64,000 nucleotides of DNA from Hahellaceae bacterium (GCA_024234505.1 JACKOD010000001.1:248001-312000), one strand, 5' to 3'; positions 42,827 to 52,679 are shown, numbered from the stretch's first letter. Program-made: numbers and translations. The notes: generated by a model from the letters alone, not told the origin.

Positions 42827-43249
42827 ATGGCGCAAACTAAAAGAAGAAAGCCAATGTCTGACATCAATGTCGTTCCGTACATTGATGTGATGCTGGTGCT
42901 ATTGATTATTTTTATGGTAACGGCACCCATGCTAACGCAAGGCGTAAAAGTTGACCTGCCTGTAGTCAACTCTGATCCGGTTGAGGATCTTGCAAACAAT
43001 CCTCCTTTAATCGTTTCTGTCGACGCCAACCGGGCGTATTACCTGGAGCAGGCCGATGTGGCTTCAACCCCCATGGAGCTGTCCCAGATCGAGGAGCAGG
43101 TTCGACTGAAGTTGACTGATAATCCGGCGTTGCAAATTTTGGTTCGCGGTGATCGTCATGTGGAATATGGCGTCGTGGTGGATCTAATGGCGAGTCTTCA
43201 GCAGGCAGGTGCACCCGGGATTGGTTTGGTCACAGAAGATCCGAAATGA
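42827..43249 (+). CDS. tolR: Tol-Pal protein TolR
   Basis: 140 residues. Single N-terminal membrane helix with the proton-carrying Asp in VVPYIDVMLVLLIIFMV, then a periplasmic domain. It overlaps tolA by four bases. Confidence 0.95.
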   Translation: MAQTKRRKPMSDINVVPYIDVMLVLLIIFMVTAPMLTQGVKVDLPVVNSDPVEDLANNPPLIVSVDANRAYYLEQADVASTPMELSQIEEQVRLKLTDNPALQILVRGDRHVEYGVVVDLMASLQQAGAPGIGLVTEDPK

Positions 43250-44217
43250 AACGACTTATCAACGAGATCCTGGGTCAAATTCGCGTTGCATTGCGTGATC
43301 CGGCGTATCGCTGGCCAATAATTGGCAGTGTTCTATTGCATATCGGATTCGTGATTGTGATATCGGTGCGCTGGGCGGAAGAGAAAGAGGAAGTTCAAGC
43401 GGTTGTTCCCAGGCATATTCAGGCAACGGTGGTGGATGCCTCTGTATTGCAAGCCCTGAAGGATGACAGACAGGCAAAGCTGGCTGAGCAAAAGCAGAAA
43501 GAGAAGGATAAGCAACGCCGAATTGAAGACAAACAGCGGAAAATTGCTGAAGCGGCCGCAGAACGCAGGCGTAAGGAAGTTGAGCGAAAGAAAAAAGTAG
43601 CGGACGAGGCGGCCCGCAAAGCGGAAGCGGATAAAAAGGCGCTCGCCCTGAAAAGGCAGCAGGAGCAGACGAAACTGGACGAACAGGCCAGAAAGGAATC
43701 AGAAGCGAGGAAGCGAAACGAAGAGGCTGAGCGTAACAAGAAAGAACTGCAGGCTGCGATTGCCGCGCAGGCCGAAAAGGAAAAGCAGGCTGAACTGCAG
43801 GCGGAGCGCGAGCGACAATTGGTGGAGCGCATGCGTCAGGCTGAGGAAGAAGAGCGGTTACGTATTGCTTCGGAGTTAAAGGCAAGGCAGGCACAAGCTG
43901 CGGCGGATCGTGCCAAAGCAGCGCTTGAAGAGAGTGAGGTCGCCCGGTTTACGGGTTTGATTAAGGACCGTCTGGAGAGCAAATGGCGAAAACCGCCCAG
44001 TGCTCGCAATGAAATGATAGCCACGCTTTTGATTCGTTTGTTTCCCAGTGGTGACCTGGATCGAGTAGAAATTGTCGAAAGCAGCGGTAACAATGCATTT
44101 GATTTGTCCGCACTAAATGCTGCAACAAGCGTAGACAGATACCCGGTTCCTCAAGATCGGGACGTTTTTGAGAAAAATTTCAGACAATTTAGATTAGCGT
44201 TCAGCCCCAAAAAATAG
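43246..44217 (+). CDS. tolA: Tol-Pal protein TolA
   Basis: 323 residues. Membrane helix about 22-42; then a long Ala/Lys/Glu/Arg-rich helical rod (about 60-230, ERRRKEVERKKKVADEAARK type); then a C-terminal globular domain (FTGLIKDRLESKWRKPP to the end) that contacts TolB and Pal. Confidence 0.94.
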   Translation: MKRLINEILGQIRVALRDPAYRWPIIGSVLLHIGFVIVISVRWAEEKEEVQAVVPRHIQATVVDASVLQALKDDRQAKLAEQKQKEKDKQRRIEDKQRKIAEAAAERRRKEVERKKKVADEAARKAEADKKALALKRQQEQTKLDEQARKESEARKRNEEAERNKKELQAAIAAQAEKEKQAELQAERERQLVERMRQAEEEERLRIASELKARQAQAAADRAKAALEESEVARFTGLIKDRLESKWRKPPSARNEMIATLLIRLFPSGDLDRVEIVESSGNNAFDLSALNAATSVDRYPVPQDRDVFEKNFRQFRLAFSPKK

Positions 44218-44258
44218 TACTGCGCTAACGACAGTGTAAAAAATTAAAGAAGAGACAA

Positions 44259-45566
44259 ATGATTGTGAAAAACGTGGGTTGGTTTGGGTTTGTAATGGCG
44301 GGGCTCGTGTTAACCGGGCTATGTCGTGCCGAGTTAACAATTGAAATTAGCGAGGGAGTGGACAATCCCATTCCAGTGGCCGTGGTTCCCTTCGCAAATC
44401 GGTCGGTAGCGCCACTGCCTGATGATGTGCGCCAGATTATCAGTGATGATTTGCAACGCAGTGGCGAATTTACCTCGCTGGATATTTCCCGTATGTTAAG
44501 CCTGCCTTCGCGTGGTGATGAAGTACGCTATCGTGACTGGAGCCTGGTGGGGCAGTCTTATCTGGTCATCGGTGATATTGAGTACTCCCAGATAGAAAAT
44601 GTATATTCGATTCGCTACGAATTGTATGATGTTTTTCAGGAAAAGTTTGTTGTAGGGCAAAAATATGTTGTGACAGCCGACAGGTTGCGTGAGGTTTCGC
44701 ATAAAATTAGCGATCGGATTTATGAAACCATAACCGGGGTGAAGGGCATATTTTCGACTAAGATTGCATATGTGACCTTGAATCGGGATGCGAAAGGCAA
44801 GGACGACTATCGACTGTATGTTGCCGATGCAGATGGCCGTCACGCGAGGATGTTATTGCAAACTACCGAGCCCGTCTTATCCGTTGCCTGGTCTCCGAAT
44901 GGACAAAAGCTGGCTTACGTTTCGTTTGAAACGGGTCGCCCTGCTATTTATATTCAGGAAGTTGAGAGTGGAAACCGTAAAACAGTATCTGCTTATACGG
45001 GCTTGAATAGTGCTCCGGCGTGGTCTCCTGACGGAAAATATCTCGCGATGACGTTATCCAAAGATGGGAATGCTGAAATCTATAAACTCAACCTTGAAAC
45101 AGGGCAGCTTCAGCGCTTAACGAATCATTATGCCATCGATACTGAGCCTAGCTGGTCGCCCGACGGGAAGTCGATTGTCTTTACAAGTGATCGCAGTGGT
45201 GGGCCCCAGATTTATTGGATGGGCGTAGATGGTGAACGTCAGGAAAGATTGACGTTTGACGGCAAATACAACGCAAGGGCGAGATATACCGGTGACAATC
45301 GACAGATTATCTATGTGCATCAATCGGATGGCGCATTTAATATAGCATCACTTGATTTGAGCTCGAACACCCAATTAATACTGACACAGACACCGTTAGA
45401 TGAGTCACCCAGTATGGCACCTAATGGCAGAATGTTGATTTATGCAACACAACGGGGTAGAAACGGTGTTTTGGCTGTTGTTTCGTTGGATGGTAAGGCA
45501 AAATACTTCCTTCCCTCCAGTCAGGGTGACGTTCGGGAGCCGTCTTGGTCGCCTTATGTAAATTAG
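44259..45566 (+). CDS. tolB: Tol-Pal periplasmic beta-propeller protein TolB
   Basis: 435 residues. Signal peptide ending near LCRAEL. An N-terminal alpha/beta domain precedes a six-bladed propeller with repeated PSWSPDGKSIVFTSDR-like blades. It binds Pal and TolA. Confidence 0.96.
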   Translation: MIVKNVGWFGFVMAGLVLTGLCRAELTIEISEGVDNPIPVAVVPFANRSVAPLPDDVRQIISDDLQRSGEFTSLDISRMLSLPSRGDEVRYRDWSLVGQSYLVIGDIEYSQIENVYSIRYELYDVFQEKFVVGQKYVVTADRLREVSHKISDRIYETITGVKGIFSTKIAYVTLNRDAKGKDDYRLYVADADGRHARMLLQTTEPVLSVAWSPNGQKLAYVSFETGRPAIYIQEVESGNRKTVSAYTGLNSAPAWSPDGKYLAMTLSKDGNAEIYKLNLETGQLQRLTNHYAIDTEPSWSPDGKSIVFTSDRSGGPQIYWMGVDGERQERLTFDGKYNARARYTGDNRQIIYVHQSDGAFNIASLDLSSNTQLILTQTPLDESPSMAPNGRMLIYATQRGRNGVLAVVSLDGKAKYFLPSSQGDVREPSWSPYVN

Positions 45567-45621
45567 TACCACACCTGTGACAGGCGTGGGTTTGGTTGAA
45601 TGTTTGGAAGAAGGAAGCACT

Positions 45622-46209
45622 ATGAAAGGTTTAATGGCAAAAACGACGTTAGCACTGGTAATTTCTACCGCATTGCTATCAGGCTGTGGCACTACCGGAA
45701 ACAAAGCGGAAGGTGTGCCGGCAGATGATCAGCAAACCTCAGGAACGACTTTTGGTGCCAAGAATACCGGAACCCTAACTGCTGAGGAACTGGCAGCTCA
45801 ACAGGCTGAAACGGCTCGTAAAGCAGAGGCCGAAAGGATGGCACGGCTTGCAGAAGCCAAGTCGAAAGAGCAGGCGGCACTCAGAGCGATTCGCACTTTC
45901 TATTTCGATTTTGACAAGTATGAAATTAAATCAGAAGCAACGTTGGCCCTGTCTGCACATGCAGCGTTTATCGCCGCTAATCCGAGTGTAAAAGTTGTCG
46001 TTGAAGGTCATGCTGATGAGCGCGGTACCAAGGACTATAACCTGGCATTGGGCGAAAAACGCGCTAAAGCGGTGGAACGCTTCCTGATTGTAAATGGCGT
46101 TGCTCGTAATCAGATTGAGTCGGTCAGTTATGGGGAAGAGAGACCTGCGGTCATGGGTCACGAAGAATCTTCATGGGCGAAAAATCGTCGCGCAGTTATT
46201 GCTTACTAG
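45622..46209 (+). CDS. pal: peptidoglycan-associated lipoprotein Pal
   Basis: 195 residues from ATG 45622, which has AAGGA seven bases upstream. Lipoprotein signal ending LLSGC. After an Ala/Glu-rich linker comes an OmpA-like peptidoglycan-binding domain: YFDFDKYEIKSEA and VVEGHADERGTKDYNLALGE. Confidence 0.96.
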   Translation: MKGLMAKTTLALVISTALLSGCGTTGNKAEGVPADDQQTSGTTFGAKNTGTLTAEELAAQQAETARKAEAERMARLAEAKSKEQAALRAIRTFYFDFDKYEIKSEATLALSAHAAFIAANPSVKVVVEGHADERGTKDYNLALGEKRAKAVERFLIVNGVARNQIESVSYGEERPAVMGHEESSWAKNRRAVIAY

Positions 46210-46218
46210 TAAAAGATT

Positions 46219-46998
46219 ATGATGAAAAAGCCCTTGCTTCTTGCGCTGTTGCTGTGTGCAACGGCGGCAGCTGACGACGTTGTACCTTCTTTTCAGGTGA
46301 CCCCACCTGTAACGAGTGCTCCTTCTCAGGCAATCAGTGCGAATGCTGAGCTATTGATGATGATGGAGCAGTTACAGAGGGAGGTTCAAACGCTGAGGGG
46401 TTTGGTTGAGGAGCAGTCCTACCAGATCAAGCTGCTGAAGGAGCAGGGCCGTGAGCGATATCGTGATTTGGATGGGCGGTTGTTGCTGCTCTCCAAATCG
46501 TCTTCGGCGGCAAGTGCGCCTGTTGCTGAAATTGTGCAAACGCCTGAAGTTGGAGTTGTCTCTGAATCAAGCACCAAGGCTGCTCCAACCCAGGTGCAAC
46601 AGAATGACAAGGGGGCGTCGTCGGATGCCGCACAAACCGAATATAACAAGGCGTATGCGTTAATTGGCGCAAAAGATTTCTCGGGAGCGGTCACCGCATT
46701 TTATGCTTTTATTGACCATTTCCCGAACTCTGAGCTGACCGGTAATGCTTATTATTGGTTGGGTGAAGTGTTTCTCGTTCAGGATCAGCCGGAAAAAGCG
46801 AAGCAGGCATTCGTAGTGGCAGCGCGACAGTTTCCCGAGCATCGAAAAGTGCCTGATGCATTATACAAGCTGGGCATGACCAGTCTGCGGTTGTCAGAAA
46901 AATCTCAGGCAGAACTCTACCTGAAAGAGGTTGTGAGTCGTTTTCCTGCAACATCATCCGCTAAGCTCGCACAGGATCAGTTAAATAAACTTCGTTAA
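46219..46998 (+). CDS. cpoB: cell division coordinator CpoB (YbgF)
   Basis: 259 residues. Signal peptide (PLLLALLLCATAAA), a trimerising coiled coil (about 35-85, LMMMEQLQREVQTLRGLVEE), a Ser/Ala/Pro linker and C-terminal TPR repeats (AYYWLGEVFLVQDQPEKAKQ). It coordinates peptidoglycan synthesis with Tol-driven outer-membrane constriction. Confidence 0.94.
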   Translation: MMKKPLLLALLLCATAAADDVVPSFQVTPPVTSAPSQAISANAELLMMMEQLQREVQTLRGLVEEQSYQIKLLKEQGRERYRDLDGRLLLLSKSSSAASAPVAEIVQTPEVGVVSESSTKAAPTQVQQNDKGASSDAAQTEYNKAYALIGAKDFSGAVTAFYAFIDHFPNSELTGNAYYWLGEVFLVQDQPEKAKQAFVVAARQFPEHRKVPDALYKLGMTSLRLSEKSQAELYLKEVVSRFPATSSAKLAQDQLNKLR

Positions 46999-47059
46999 GC
47001 GTGGTGATGCTTTTTTGTCGTCCGCACTTAAAAAATGAAAATCAGGGTGCACAAAGGGG

Positions 47060-47087
47060 TTGTCATTTAAAATAAAATCCGTATTAT
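47060..47087 (+). promoter_or_regulatory. promoter of the tRNA-Lys pair
   Basis: TTGTCA (47060-47065), 16-base spacer, TATTAT (47082-47087), followed by a GC-rich discriminator (GCGCC). Confidence 0.6.
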
Positions 47088-47100
47088 ATGCGCCTCGCTT

Positions 47101-47176
47101 GGGTCGTTAGCTCAGTCGGTAGAGCAGTTGGCTTTTAACCAATTGGTCGTAGGTTCGAATCCTACACGACCCACCA
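47101..47176 (+). tRNA. tRNA-Lys (anticodon UUU), copy 1
   Basis: 76 nt with CCA. Acceptor GGGTCGT/ACGACCC, anticodon loop CTTTTAA, T arm TAGGTTCGAATCCTA. Identical to copy 2. Confidence 0.96.
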
Positions 47177-47256
47177 ACGAATTCTAAAATAACGTTATCG
47201 TTGTTTTAAAAGCCTGATTCTTAATTTAGAATACCAAGGCTGAAGCGTTTAAAAAT

Positions 47257-47332
47257 GGGTCGTTAGCTCAGTCGGTAGAGCAGTTGGCTTTTAACCAATT
47301 GGTCGTAGGTTCGAATCCTACACGACCCACCA
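47257..47332 (+). tRNA. tRNA-Lys (anticodon UUU), copy 2
   Basis: 76 nt with CCA, identical to copy 1, 80 bases downstream. Followed at once by a terminator. Confidence 0.96.
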
Positions 47333-47337
47333 TTATT

Positions 47338-47367
47338 AAAAACGGGAGCCTGATGGCTCCCGTTTTT
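47338..47367 (+). terminator. intrinsic terminator of the tRNA-Lys pair
   Basis: AAAAACGGGAGCC and GGCTCCCGTTTTT form a perfect 13-bp stem around TGAT. Confidence 0.93.
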
Positions 47368-47436
47368 GTTTGTGCGTTCTATGACCGCGACGTTTGTGGT
47401 AAGTGTTTGATGGAATCGTAAGGCTTGAGGTGTCTG

Positions 47437-48480
47437 ATGACTAATTTGGAAGATCGTGTTCGGGTGCAGGAATATTTGGCTCACGAACATGAGGCACATC
47501 AGTTTAATGCGCAAGAACAGGCAATGTATCTGGATAAAATCCGGGCATTACTTATTGAGAAAGATGCGGTATTGGTAGCGCATTATTATACCGATCCGGT
47601 GATTCAGGCGCTGGCAGAGGAAACCGGCGGTTGTGTTGCTGATTCACTGGAAATGGCCAGATTCGGTAATCAACATCCCGCTAAAACGCTGGTGGTTGCC
47701 GGCGTTCGCTTCATGGGAGAAACGGCGAAAATACTGAATCCGGAAAAAAGAGTGCTAATGCCGACGCTTGAGGCGACTTGTAGTCTTGATATTGGCTGTC
47801 CAGAAGAAGAGTTTAATGCATTTTGCGACGCACACCCGGATCGTACTGTTGTGGTTTATGCCAATACTTCTGCAGCCGTTAAAGCGCGGGCTGACTGGGT
47901 TGTCACTTCCAGCATTGCATTGAAAGTAGTTGAGCATCTAGATGCAGAAGGTAAAAAGATACTTTGGGCTCCCGATCGATTTTTAGGTGGCTATGTACAA
48001 AAAATGACCGGTGCCGATGTGCTGCTGTGGCAGGGCGCCTGCATTGTGCACGAGGAGTTCAAGGCAAAAGGATTGTTGGATCTGAAAGCGATTTACCCTG
48101 ATGCAGCAGTTCTGGTGCATCCGGAGTCTCCTGAGTCGGTAGTGGAACTTGCAGATGTTGTCGGGTCGACATCTCAGTTGATTGCTGCCGCGAAAAACAT
48201 GCCTAATACCCACTTTATCGTTGCAACTGACAGCAGTATTTTTTACAAGATGCAGCAAGCTGCACCGGGCAAGGTCTTAATCGAGGCGCCCACGGCTGGA
48301 TCAGGCGCGACTTGTCGCAGCTGTGCACATTGCCCATGGATGGCTATGAATGGCTTGGATAATCTGTCACAGAGCCTGGAAATGGGTGAAAACGAAATAT
48401 TTGTCGAAGAGAGTGTGCGCCAAAAAGCGTTGATACCTCTACGGCGCATGTTGGATTTTTCCGCTCGCTCGCCAAAATAA
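47437..48480 (+). CDS. nadA: quinolinate synthase
   Basis: Condenses iminoaspartate with dihydroxyacetone phosphate in NAD synthesis. 347 residues from ATG 47437, with GAGGT upstream. The 4Fe-4S ligands are Cys in EATCSLD, QGACIVHEEF and TCRSCAHCPWM. VAHYYTDPVIQ and VADSLEMARF belong to the active site. nadB and nadC are not in the window. Confidence 0.95.
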   Translation: MTNLEDRVRVQEYLAHEHEAHQFNAQEQAMYLDKIRALLIEKDAVLVAHYYTDPVIQALAEETGGCVADSLEMARFGNQHPAKTLVVAGVRFMGETAKILNPEKRVLMPTLEATCSLDIGCPEEEFNAFCDAHPDRTVVVYANTSAAVKARADWVVTSSIALKVVEHLDAEGKKILWAPDRFLGGYVQKMTGADVLLWQGACIVHEEFKAKGLLDLKAIYPDAAVLVHPESPESVVELADVVGSTSQLIAAAKNMPNTHFIVATDSSIFYKMQQAAPGKVLIEAPTAGSGATCRSCAHCPWMAMNGLDNLSQSLEMGENEIFVEESVRQKALIPLRRMLDFSARSPK

Positions 48481-48499
48481 ATTGGCCAACTTTACCTTA

Positions 48500-50005
48500 T
48501 TAAAATTTGATTTTTTTCAATTGGAAAATGTCCGCCATTCGTTTTTGAATGGCGGCAATTTGCGCTTCACTGACGCTTTTTCGTTGTGCTTGTTGCAGTT
48601 GAATAATGGCTTTGTCCAGCTCACCCGTGAGCAGGTAATATTCAGCTAAGGACTGGTGCACTCGAACGATTTCGCCGATTTTTCCGTAGGCTTCCGAGAG
48701 TTTGTACCAAATACTTGGATTTGACGGGTGTCGGTAGCTCAGTTTCTGCAATGCTTTGATCGCTGCGGAATAATTTTCTGTTTTTATCTGCTCGAGCCCG
48801 AGTGTCCAAAGTAGCGGATAGTTATCTGGATTGAGTGACAGTTGATTTTGCAGAAAGACGAGGGCTTCACTATCACGGTTTTCGGTAATCAGTGCCTGGG
48901 CATAACTGACCATAAACGTGATTCTTCCAGGGTATTCCTTCAAAAGTTCATCAAGAATTGCCGAGCCTTTTTGGCCTTGTTTGTCCTGTATATAGGCGAG
49001 TGCCAGACCATAGCGTGTTGCGACAGTATTGGATGTCTGACCTTGCGACAGCGCGTTGCTGAAAAAGTCGATAGCATTTGCTTCGCGCTTCTTGTTGTAT
49101 AGAACCACTCTTGTACGCATCAGGTGATATTCGATGTCATCAGCGTAGCGACGATTTTGGTACTGTTCAGCCCGATTTCGCGAGTCGGATATTCGTGATT
49201 CAGTTACAGGGTGAGTTGAAAGGTATTCCGGCGGCTGCCCTCCATACAGACGCGTACTTCTCTGCATTTCTTCAAACATGGTTGGCATGGCTCGCGGGTC
49301 AAGGCCTGCGAGGTAGAGCGTTTGAATACCCAGTCGGTCGGCCTCTTGTTCGTTTTGGCGCGAATAGCTGAGCTGAGATTGAATGCTTGCGGCTTGCGTG
49401 GTTGCGAGGGCTGCCATTCCTGCATCGGATCCTACGGTTGCACCAATCACAATACTGGCCAGAATCCCGGCAAGTCTGAGGGGAAGTTCCTGTTGCTGCT
49501 GTTCCAGTCTGCGGGCGAAATGGCGTTGGCTTAAGTGGGCCAATTCGTGCGCCAATACAGAGGCGAATTCTTGCTCGGTACTCGCATGTAAGAACAAGCC
49601 CGTATTGATGCCAACGACCCCACCCGGGACAGCAAATGCATTGAGTTCGGGGCTATCAATAATAATGAGTTCGAGATTCTTGTTGGTTACTTCCGAATTT
49701 GCGGCTAGGCGATAGATCAGCGAAGAAAAATAGTCTTCTACCAAGGGGTCGTCAAAGGTTTGTATTTGCCCCCTGAGGGCGCGAAGCCATGCGCTGCCTA
49801 AAAGTTTTTCTTCCTGCAGGGAGATGAGTCCCGAAGTGGCATCGCCAAGCGAGGGAAGATCGTGCTCATTTTGTGCGAATGCCAAAGGGGTTTTGCCGAG
49901 ATTGAACAGGATCACGAGCAAAAGCGTAAATAGTTTTGCCTGCCTACGTAGCGAAATGACGCGTGGGCGCGGTTTACGCGTGGTTGTCGGGTGTTTCGAG
50001 CTCAA
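48500..50005 (-). CDS. bepA: M48 metalloprotease with TPR domain, BepA-like
   Basis: 501 residues; TTG start at 50005 with AAGGA upstream. Signal sequence about 20-45. The M48 zinc motif HELAH and the third ligand in EADRLG are intact. Residues of about 300-500 form TPR repeats. BepA acts in the periplasm on misassembled outer-membrane proteins such as LptD. Convergent with nadA. Confidence 0.93.
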   Translation of the reverse strand: MSSKHPTTTRKPRPRVISLRRQAKLFTLLLVILFNLGKTPLAFAQNEHDLPSLGDATSGLISLQEEKLLGSAWLRALRGQIQTFDDPLVEDYFSSLIYRLAANSEVTNKNLELIIIDSPELNAFAVPGGVVGINTGLFLHASTEQEFASVLAHELAHLSQRHFARRLEQQQQELPLRLAGILASIVIGATVGSDAGMAALATTQAASIQSQLSYSRQNEQEADRLGIQTLYLAGLDPRAMPTMFEEMQRSTRLYGGQPPEYLSTHPVTESRISDSRNRAEQYQNRRYADDIEYHLMRTRVVLYNKKREANAIDFFSNALSQGQTSNTVATRYGLALAYIQDKQGQKGSAILDELLKEYPGRITFMVSYAQALITENRDSEALVFLQNQLSLNPDNYPLLWTLGLEQIKTENYSAAIKALQKLSYRHPSNPSIWYKLSEAYGKIGEIVRVHQSLAEYYLLTGELDKAIIQLQQAQRKSVSEAQIAAIQKRMADIFQLKKIKF

Positions 50006-50248
50006 TTTATAATCCTTTGTGTGCCTGATGTGTCAATTGAAACGGTATCCGTATATTAATCATTTCGGGTGGCGCTTAACTTTCCTCGAACAGACTCGTT
50101 TTATTGCGTAGAATGAGCATGCTTTTCTCTTTGTCCTAAAATAGCAGACTGACGATACAAAACATAACAGGTAGAGAAATAAATACTAAGCGTATTTTTC
50201 TTGTGGCGTTGCTGCATTCGATTAAATTTCATTAATTCCGGACGCTGA

Positions 50249-50536
50249 ATGTCCTTCAATGGGATGGCTTTTAAGATGACTGCCGATTTATCAGGTTTCG
50301 ATGGAACAAGTGCAGACTACACGTTAGATGTTTCCGGACTGGCGTGTCCTATGCCCTTGTTAAAGGCCAAGCAGAAGCTGAACGCCATGCAACCGGGCGA
50401 GTTGCTGCGGGTGATTGCCACAGATGCAGGTTCGCAACGTGATTTTTCGAGTTTTGTAGCGCTATCGACTCACATGCTTTTAAGTTCGGAGGTTCGTGGC
50501 GAGTCTTATATTTATCTGATAAAAAAAGGGGCGTAA
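50249..50536 (+). CDS. TusA/SirA-like sulfur carrier protein
   Basis: 95 residues. The sulfurtransferase motif CPMPLLKAKQKL carries the active cysteine. The N-terminus is longer than usual (about 25 residues before the core), and ATGs at 50264 and 50276 are alternatives. It could act in tRNA thiolation or in another sulfur relay. Followed nine bases later by the PerM-type gene. Confidence 0.85.
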   Translation: MSFNGMAFKMTADLSGFDGTSADYTLDVSGLACPMPLLKAKQKLNAMQPGELLRVIATDAGSQRDFSSFVALSTHMLLSSEVRGESYIYLIKKGA

Positions 50537-50545
50537 CTGTTAACC

Positions 50546-51610
50546 ATGTTTTCTATCGTAAGAAATTGGGTTGATAAGTATTTTTCTGATGAAGAAGCGG
50601 TTGTACTGCTGTTGTTGCTCGCTTTGGGATTGATGGCTGTTATTTATTTGGGGAAAGTACTTGCTCCTGTTATCGGGAGCACGATTATTGCCTTTATTTT
50701 GCAGGGCATGGTGGCCCGGCTGGTGCGCTTGCGTGTACCGCAGCATGTTGCTGTAGGGGCGGTTTTTGCGCTGTTTATGGGATTTATGGTCGCGTTCCTG
50801 TTTGGCTTGTTACCTTTGGTCTGGAAACAGATGACGTCGTTGGTTCGGGAGCTTCCCCGGATGTTTACGGATCTTCAGGCTTATATCAAGCTGCTGCCCG
50901 AGCAGTATCCGGCGTTTGTGAGTGATGAGGTTGTTAATACCCTGTATCAGCAGGCCACGGGCGAGGCAGCGAAATTTGGTCAGGTGGTATTGTCCTATTC
51001 TTTGGAAAGCTTTCCGATACTGGTGGCCATACTCATTTATTTGGTTTTGGTTCCCATACTTGTATTCTTTTTCCTGAAAGATCGCGAAGTCATTTTGAAA
51101 GGATTGGCGCGCCTGCTGCCGAATCGCCGTGGAGCAATGACTCGCGTGTGGATTGAAATGAATGAGCAGTTTGCGAACTACATTCGGGGAAAGGTGGTCG
51201 AAATATTCGTAGTCGGCGGTGCAACTTATATAGCGTTTATATTGCTAGGCATGAACTATGCCGCTTTATTGGCTATTTTGGTGGGGCTGTCGGTTGTGAT
51301 TCCTTATATCGGTGCAACCCTGGTGACGATTCCTGTTGTGATGATAGGTTTGTTTCAGTGGGGGTGGAGTTCCGATTTTTTCTACATGATCATTGTGTAC
51401 ACCATTGTTCAGGCGATTGACGGTAACATCTTGGTACCGCTGCTATTTTCTGAAGTGGTCAACCTTCATCCAGTGATGATTATCGTTGCAGTATTGGTAT
51501 TTGGCGGGATATGGGGCGTATGGGGAGTGTTTTTCGCCATTCCATTGGCAACCATGCTCAAAGCCATTTTGTCCTCGTGGCCGACGGCGCATCAATCGTC
51601 TGGCTTGTAG
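50546..51610 (+). CDS. PerM/AI-2E transporter family permease
   Basis: 354 residues with about eight membrane segments. Family features: GKVLAPVIGSTIIAFILQGMV-like first helices, a soluble region about 80-150, LIYLVLVPILVFFFLKDR, and the C-terminal GGIWGVWGVFFAIPLATMLKA. The transported substrate is not known for most members. Convergent with the FHA gene. Confidence 0.92.
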   Translation: MFSIVRNWVDKYFSDEEAVVLLLLLALGLMAVIYLGKVLAPVIGSTIIAFILQGMVARLVRLRVPQHVAVGAVFALFMGFMVAFLFGLLPLVWKQMTSLVRELPRMFTDLQAYIKLLPEQYPAFVSDEVVNTLYQQATGEAAKFGQVVLSYSLESFPILVAILIYLVLVPILVFFFLKDREVILKGLARLLPNRRGAMTRVWIEMNEQFANYIRGKVVEIFVVGGATYIAFILLGMNYAALLAILVGLSVVIPYIGATLVTIPVVMIGLFQWGWSSDFFYMIIVYTIVQAIDGNILVPLLFSEVVNLHPVMIIVAVLVFGGIWGVWGVFFAIPLATMLKAILSSWPTAHQSSGL

Positions 51611-51615
51611 TTCCA

Positions 51616-51645
51616 TTCACGGAGCGGAATTATCCGCTTCGTGAA
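51616..51645. terminator. 13-bp hairpin between convergent genes
   Basis: TTCACGGAGCGGA pairs with TCCGCTTCGTGAA (one G-U) around ATTA, just after the PerM-type stop. No T-tract on either strand. It resembles the hairpin at 4901-4930 in position and form. Confidence 0.55.
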
Positions 51646-51654
51646 GGATTATTC

Positions 51655-52530
51655 CTACATCACAAATACCGCTGCGACAATGGCGAGTGTCAGCACGAAA
51701 CCTATCCCGACAAAAAGTGCAATTGGGGGCTTGCTGGTCGTCTTATTCTGAGGTCTGGTTGCACTGCTTGTACTTGCGGTAGTGTTTGGTTTGGCTTGTG
51801 CCGCTTTGTTTTGAATTTCAGCCTTTGCAGGTTGAACCTTGGGCTTGGGTGATGCCGTATTCGACTGGCCCGCATTATTCATTCGGATAATGGTTTTGTT
51901 GGGGTCTGCTTCCGGCCCTACGACGTCAAACGTCACGACATCCAGTTTCAGCTTGTCTCCGGCATTCAGCATAGCTTCCTTGACAGGTTTACCGTTTACA
52001 TAGGTGCCATTGGATGAGCCCAGATCTTTGACAAAAAGTTTCCCGCCCTTGACTTCGACTTCTGCATGTTTTCTGGAAAGGTGTTCAACCTTGATGCTGA
52101 TGTCGCATGAAGGATCTCGACCAATAGTGACTGTATTTTTAATCGGAAATACTTTGTCGGCCATCCAGCTGGCAGTTGCCTGAAGTTGCCATTCTGTTGT
52201 TGCATTGTTTGAGGACAGTCCCAGTGAAACGGTTTTTTGCTCAGATTTCGGATCAATAATCTCAAATTCTATTGATGCTATTTGGATTGTATCACCGGCT
52301 TTTAGTGGTGTGTTGCCAACGACCCGTTCATTATTGACCTTCAGTATCGCCTGGTTATCTGACGCTCGAATGCTTACTGAGTTATCTTGATTAGTGATTT
52401 CGGCATGTGCCGATGCGACACCTTTTTCGGAGAGAACCAGGCTATTCGTGGAGGCGGAGCCGATGGTGAAGGATTCATTGACCAGCCAGATCGCTTTTTG
52501 TCGGCGATCTTTGAATTGCAGTTTGAGCAT
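51655..52530 (-). CDS. double-FHA domain membrane protein
   Basis: 291 residues. The first FHA domain (about 1-95) lacks the usual GR and has SAHAEI instead of SRxHA, so it is likely degenerate. The second (about 110-205) is canonical: IGRDPSCDI, LSRKHAEV, LGSSNGTYVNG, and should bind phosphothreonine. A Pro/Lys/Thr/Ala-rich linker (about 225-265) leads to a C-terminal membrane helix. It faces the cytoplasm and may dock phosphorylated targets of the divergent kinase. Confidence 0.92.
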   Translation of the reverse strand: MLKLQFKDRRQKAIWLVNESFTIGSASTNSLVLSEKGVASAHAEITNQDNSVSIRASDNQAILKVNNERVVGNTPLKAGDTIQIASIEFEIIDPKSEQKTVSLGLSSNNATTEWQLQATASWMADKVFPIKNTVTIGRDPSCDISIKVEHLSRKHAEVEVKGGKLFVKDLGSSNGTYVNGKPVKEAMLNAGDKLKLDVVTFDVVGPEADPNKTIIRMNNAGQSNTASPKPKVQPAKAEIQNKAAQAKPNTTASTSSATRPQNKTTSKPPIALFVGIGFVLTLAIVAAVFVM

Positions 52531-52679
52531 GTTGTCCTCTGCGATGATGAAGGTGCATTGGGTCGGAGTGTGCTTTATTGATCTAGTATAGCGTCAAAAA
52601 GCCAATATGCAGTTGTGAATCTGGAACCAGATAAGCTGATGATTTAAGGCTATTAATGTTACCAAATGAAATTTGTTAC

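Noticed and set aside
43259..43894. 211-residue open frame antisense to tolA
   Set aside because: Low-complexity mirror of the Ala/Lys-rich tolA codons; no ribosome site and no family resemblance.
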